From contig NC_049990.1 in NCBI RefSeq assembly GCF_000003815.2, positions 11,210,985 through 11,274,984 of the forward strand: 64,000 nt of DNA, written 5' to 3'. Source of the DNA: Branchiostoma floridae. Lineage: Eukaryota > Chordata > Leptocardii > Amphioxiformes > Branchiostomatidae. Position 1 is the stretch's first letter. Every line of letters starts with the position of its first letter. Of the stretch, positions 61,401-64,000 are shown in pieces. The position numbers were made by a program, and so were the translations under genes. The notes under the pieces were generated by a model. The model was not told the origin of the DNA. It did no database searches and worked only from the letters and a program-made list of their open reading frames with translations.

Positions 61401-63647
61401 TCACCTGATAACACAACAATAAATGGTTAAGATCACACAAAAAGGCGAAAAATATTGGGTGCATATACATTTGTACTACATGTGCATTGGTGCACCTAGA
61501 ATTTTGGACTTGTGTTGGGTCACATACTTAAAGATAAATGTAAACTTCGTAAAGCATACTTAGCATTGGAAAAAGGATAACTTTTGTATTGCTCAAAATT
61601 TGAGACTAACTATAGGAATTTCAGATACAAAGTCTTGATAAGAGGCATTACGGCTTGTAATGTTGCTAATATTCTATTCTTACAATCTTATGTTGTGCGC
61701 TCAAAATATCTTATGATGTGCATCTCAGGGTTAAACAAGTCCATTAGCCCGATTGTTCTGGGCAAGTAAAAGTGCTGTTCGGGCAAGCAGAAGTGCTTCC
61801 CCACTTGCCCGACGGGCAAGTAAGAATTTCCAAATGTGACCCGCTCAAATTACCACTGAGTGTGACAGCACATGGGGCTGAATGCCTGCCTATATTGACC
61901 ATGTCATTTTTAAGCCAGTAGAGACATCGATTTTGTTGTTGTTGCTGTCCTCGTTTAATGTCTATTATTTTGCTAGACGTGGTCTCTTAACAAAAGTGAA
62001 AATTCATGAAAGTGAAAACACATAGAAAAATGTAATTTGAATTTCGGGCAAGTGAAAATTTGGTTCGGGCAAGTAAATTTTTAATGTACTTGCCCGATAG
62101 GACAAGTGAATTTTTGAAAACTTGTCTAACCCTGCATCTATTCCACAAGTTGAATGTCAAGCCCTGAACAACTTAAACATTCACATTTTCCTTTTTTTTT
62201 TTTACAATTTTTGGCAACACCTCTGGGGTGGAGCTGAAAGTTGATGGTGTTTTATATTACAATTGTTTTTTTTAAACTGAAAATGATTGATAAAATAACT
62301 GACAACAAACCTGGTGCTTGGCTTCGTCGCGAGCTTTCCCCACCCCGTACAGCAGTACCAGCCGTTGGTTGTGTTCGTGAGCGGAGTTGTCGTGGGGCAG
62401 CGGGAAGTTCCGCGCAAACTGGATGTGTCGCAGGGACTTGTTCTGCTCCTGGCGCTGTCCCGAAGTCTTACTGTTGTCTTCTTCTGTTTCCATCTTGGTT
62501 TCCTGGTACATGGCAAATTTGTATTAGGCTAGATTTTAACAAACATTAGCACTTTATATAATCATGTAATGGTGCTGTTAGCTGTTTGTACATATAAAAC
62601 CTTTACTAGTCCTACCTATGCATGTGTTACTTTTAGGCCTTCAGCCTAACATTTCACAAGATCATGATTACTGTAAAATATATGTCTGCACTAAAAATGG
62701 TAACTAAAGGTAGTAATTTTTGTGTACATCAGTCAAGCTCTTTATTGAAATTTGTCAATCATCATTATGAAATAACAATTAACACAAAAATCAAGAAACA
62801 AAAAGATGAACCCTGTTATTAGAAATTTTACAAGTAGATTTTGCTCCATTGTTTTGTACTCTGTTAGTATTAAGCATTACCTTTTCATCTTCTTGGTCCA
62901 CTGGTTCTACCTCCGGATGTAGCAGGTCCAGCTGATCCAGGTCTGACTCCAGGTCTGTCTGTAACAGTCTCTCCAGATGGGAACTGGACTTCTCTGACTG
63001 TGTATAGTAAACATTCACTGTCTATTAGATACCATTCTACAGCTTTTTGATAACCTTTAAACTCAATTTGTGCAGAGAATGTACTCTTTTTAAAACTGCT
63101 ACATTCTTTCAATCTTTTTCAAGAGGCTGTCAATTGCTGTTAGGCAAATAGTAGTGGACAACCTGAAGCCAACCAATTGTACCCCCTCACTCTTCTGGCA
63201 GAGATGTTCTTCCAGCTTCTTTTCTTGGTGAAGGTGTGGTGTGAGTGAGTACAGTTGGCTTGAGGATGTCCAATACTTTTTGCCTAACAACAATTAACAG
63301 CCTCTTGAAAAGGACTAGATTACCTCTATGGCTAATATGAGCTTACATGCTTTTGGGACTGAGTGAGAGTAAGTCAACGATTGTACAAATTCTTAGGTTA
63401 CTAAGAACTGTGTAAAATTTGCAAATGATCGGTTGTACCTTATGTGCCTGTTCCCCTTTGTTGTCTGGCATAGGGCTGGGAGCTACCATTTCTGAGTCAG
63501 TAGGGGTGTGCAGGAGGTCCCCGCGTGAGATCAGCGTGCACATGTAGGCGTCGTGGGAGAACACTTCGCTGCGTATCAACTCGCTGAACAGCAGAACCAG
63601 GTTGGCAAAGGCTTGGCGATCCTCGTCGCTCAGTTCTTCACCATTGT
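46472..63647 (-). CDS. MED12: Mediator subunit 12 (5' end outside window)
   Basis: Mediator kinase-module subunit that activates CDK8/cyclin C in the nucleus. Exons in order: 63647-63439, 62997-62881, 62502-62311, 61404-61273, 60731-60543, 59968-59805, 58889-58781, 58496-58366, 58153-58025, 57572-57431, 57176-57047, 56486-56265, 55828-gap, 55453-55302, 54448-gap, 54167-54096, 53959-53871, 53451-53287, 52884-52749, 52595-52527, 52335-52226, 52014-51882, 51709-51548, 51151-50906, 50442-50308, 49697-49571, 49431-49308, 48631-48488, 47618-47374, 46859-46472. Phases close except at the gaps and in exon 48631-48488. Diagnostic text: [123 protein letters not shown], and a Gln-rich tail with [17 protein letters not shown] before the stop. 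The final exon has an imperfect QQQA repeat, the polyglutamine (OPA) domain. Exons for the N-terminal CDK8-activating segment are right of the window. Confidence 0.95.
46610..46800 (-). repeat. MED12: CAG-type glutamine repeat in the MED12 last exon
   Basis: Interrupted CAG/CAA runs encode QQQQQQ, four QQQA units and [10 protein letters not shown]. Interruptions (GCA, CGG, CTG) make it less prone to expansion than a pure tract. The opposite-strand Cys- and Leu-rich frames over this stretch are shadows. Confidence 0.9.
47725..47955 (+). mobile_element. SINE 3' portion with AACCA-rich tail
   Basis: The block GTCCCTCGGATAGGACGTAA, then GGGGAGAGCCA and GTTAAAGAAACCCCAC, recurs in degraded form at 57810-57890. 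It ends in a tandem AACCAAACC tail. It is intronic in MED12. The tRNA-like head is missing. Confidence 0.65.
48488..48631 (-). other. MED12: MED12 exon with internal frame break
   Basis: The normal acceptor at 48631 enters in the frame [20 protein letters not shown], but the exon must leave in the frame [18 protein letters not shown] to join AYTGYS in the next exon. A single missing base near 48542 would make both frames continuous. An alternative acceptor at 48569 would also restore frame, at the cost of about 20 residues. This is either a sequence error, a polymorphism or alternative splicing. Confidence 0.7.
50572..50867. mobile_element. hAT-type MITE, 296 bp
   Basis: The left end CAGGGTTCAAGCCAGCGTCC matches the start of the 18150 element. 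The right end is a diverged inverted repeat ending GGTTGGCTACAACACTG. The flanks TTCATCAC and TTTATCAC form an 8-bp target-site duplication with one mismatch. Intronic in MED12, just past exon 51151-50906. Confidence 0.78.
53581..53690 (+). mobile_element. Half copy of the 1271-1453 MITE family
   Basis: GTTCACCTTTATCC..GGGTAACCTATATT followed by GTCGACGGACGGTGGTTTCA matches the reverse strand of the 1271-1453 element in the same order. The second terminal repeat is absent. Intronic in MED12. Confidence 0.65.
54280..54379. other. Assembly gap (100 N)
   Basis: Exactly 100 N, so the true length is unknown. It cuts the MED12 exon that begins at 54448 ([13 protein letters not shown]). At least the rest of that exon, and possibly another, is missing. 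Confidence 0.99.
54599..55400 (-). repeat. MED12: Tandem array of a partial MED12 exon with its splice donor
   Basis: The 3' half of exon 55453-55302 ([17 protein letters not shown]..), its donor and the first intron bases are repeated about seven times. The repeats start near 55302 (real exon), 55170, 55043, 54934, 54829, 54721 and 54599. Copy 2 (55170-55260) is nearly identical: CAG at its start follows an AG, 90 nt stay open in phase 0 and a GTACAG donor follows. Copies farther from the real exon are shorter and more mutated. Both sides are bordered by assembly gaps within 350 bp. Confidence 0.88.
55592..55691. other. Assembly gap (100 N)
   Basis: Exactly 100 N, a placeholder. It cuts the MED12 exon starting at 55828 ([19 protein letters not shown].. 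to GGGSGS). The donor of that exon is not visible. Confidence 0.99.
57675..57970 (+). mobile_element. tRNA-derived SINE
   Basis: The head has tRNA-like A and B boxes (TAGCCTTGTGGTTAGGGCT and GAGTTTAAATCCC). The body shares the CCTCG(G)ATAGGA, GGGGAGAG and GTTAAAGAA(C)CC order with the 47725 copy. It is degraded and intronic in MED12. Confidence 0.65.
59610..59765. repeat. Dispersed repeat, copy 2 of an unnamed family
   Basis: GCAACCTTCCCATCCTGCCA and then CACTCTACAATACTCCAGTG and AACAACACCTTCATTTTC parallel 6625-6790 on the same strand. Intronic in MED12. Confidence 0.6.
61726..62134. mobile_element. MITE with internal GGGCAAGT repeats, 409 bp
   Basis: The ends are short inverted repeats (CAGGGTTAAACAAGT; reversed right end CAGGGTTAGACAAGT). 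The 5-bp CATCT flanks both sides (61721-61725 and 62135-62139). The interior repeats GGGCAAGT many times in both orientations, as subterminal repeats do. The superfamily is uncertain: CAGGG ends suggest hAT, but an 8-bp duplication is not seen. Confidence 0.7.
63114..63312. mobile_element. Hairpin MITE, about 199 bp
   Basis: About 60-bp inverted arms: CTTTTTCAAGAGGCTGTCAA on the left and, reversed, CTTTTCAAGAGGCTGTTAAT on the right, both continuing through TGTTAGGCAAA and GACA.CCT.AAGCCAAC. There is no coding potential. It lies between two MED12 exons. Confidence 0.78.
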
Positions 63648-63739
63648 CTTCAGTACAAGGACAAAAAAATCATAATCAACACAATCATGATCTGACTGTC
63701 TACATACAACTTTTAAATGAACTCCACCTACTGCTGCTG

Positions 63740-63990
63740 AATTGTACCTTCTTCTGCTTTTGTCATCCTCTGTAGTCCCATAGCTTTTTTGAGGCCTTAG
63801 GGCACAGTGCTGAAAGGTGGAGCCAATCCACCTTCTCCTATCACCTTTTACCCCCCTAACTGAAATCAGGTTCCCATTTTTACACCTGGGTGGAGTGAGG
63901 TGACATGCAAAGTGTCTTTCCCAAGGAAACAATTTTTACTTTCAAACCAGGAATGCCAAAAATTATAACCAAGACCTCAAGATCTGGTTG
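63740..63990. repeat. SINE-like dispersed repeat
   Basis: CCATTTTTACACCTGGGTGG with GTGTCTTTCCCAAGG is shared with 4290-4425 in the same order. It ends near the right edge with an ACCTCAAGATC stretch. It lies in the first MED12 intron visible in this window. Confidence 0.55.
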
Positions 63991-64000
63991 TTGCCTACCC

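Noticed and set aside
1-64000. CRISPR array, bacterial operon or prophage
   Set aside because: The window is intron-rich eukaryotic DNA. The regular repeats are microsatellites or an exon-derived array, without spacer-repeat structure.

Overview
The window is nuclear DNA from an invertebrate deuterostome, most probably a cephalochordate (amphioxus, Branchiostoma). The evidence is the genome style (many small exons, introns of 0.1-1.5 kb, dense MITE and tRNA-SINE insertions) and protein sequences that align closely with vertebrate orthologues. The species call is an inference. Only the splice-consistent gene models described here are well supported. Most long open frames are chance frames, especially those inside the microsatellite, the polyglutamine region and the MULE.

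Layout, left to right. A tRNA-Glu(CTC) gene lies at 486-557 (+). A soluble guanylate cyclase beta-2-like gene (1084-11350, -) is rebuilt from 14 coding exons. All phases close, the protein is 669 aa, and the heme-ligand His and a full set of cyclase catalytic residues are present. A mitochondrial carrier of the SLC25A14/SLC25A30 (UCP5/KMCP1) type (16378-23259, -) has nine coding exons and 301 aa. Its 5' leader probably starts near 25.1 kb beside a CACGTG/CCAAT-box promoter. A secreted coiled-coil plus C1q-domain protein (27347-29605, +) has four exons and 350 aa. PSMD1/Rpn2, the proteasome 19S scaffold (30839-44263, +), has 29 exons and 1016 aa. MED12 of the Mediator kinase module (46472 to beyond the right edge, -) has about 30 exons visible. 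PSMD1 and MED12 are tail-to-tail, with candidate poly(A) signals about 0.6 kb apart. The genes are unrelated housekeeping or signalling genes; no operon-like cooperation is implied.

Mobile DNA is abundant and mostly intronic. There is a 1,031-bp non-autonomous Mutator-like element with 105-bp perfect terminal inverted repeats and a perfect 9-bp target-site duplication (PSMD1 intron 7). There are two hAT-type MITEs of one family with 8-bp duplications, a mariner-like MITE, several hairpin MITEs, tRNA-derived SINEs and two decayed Penelope/GIY-YIG-type retroelement tails.

The most interesting pattern is recurrent tandem duplication of intron-exon junctions: the cyclase 5' splice site (54 bp, in frame), the C1q gene (a dead copy of the exon 2 junction), PSMD1 exons 22 and 26 (dead copies just upstream), and MED12, where the 3' half of one exon with its splice donor is repeated about seven times between two assembly gaps. 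MED12 also carries a likely one-base defect near 48542. No clearly novel multi-gene system was seen.
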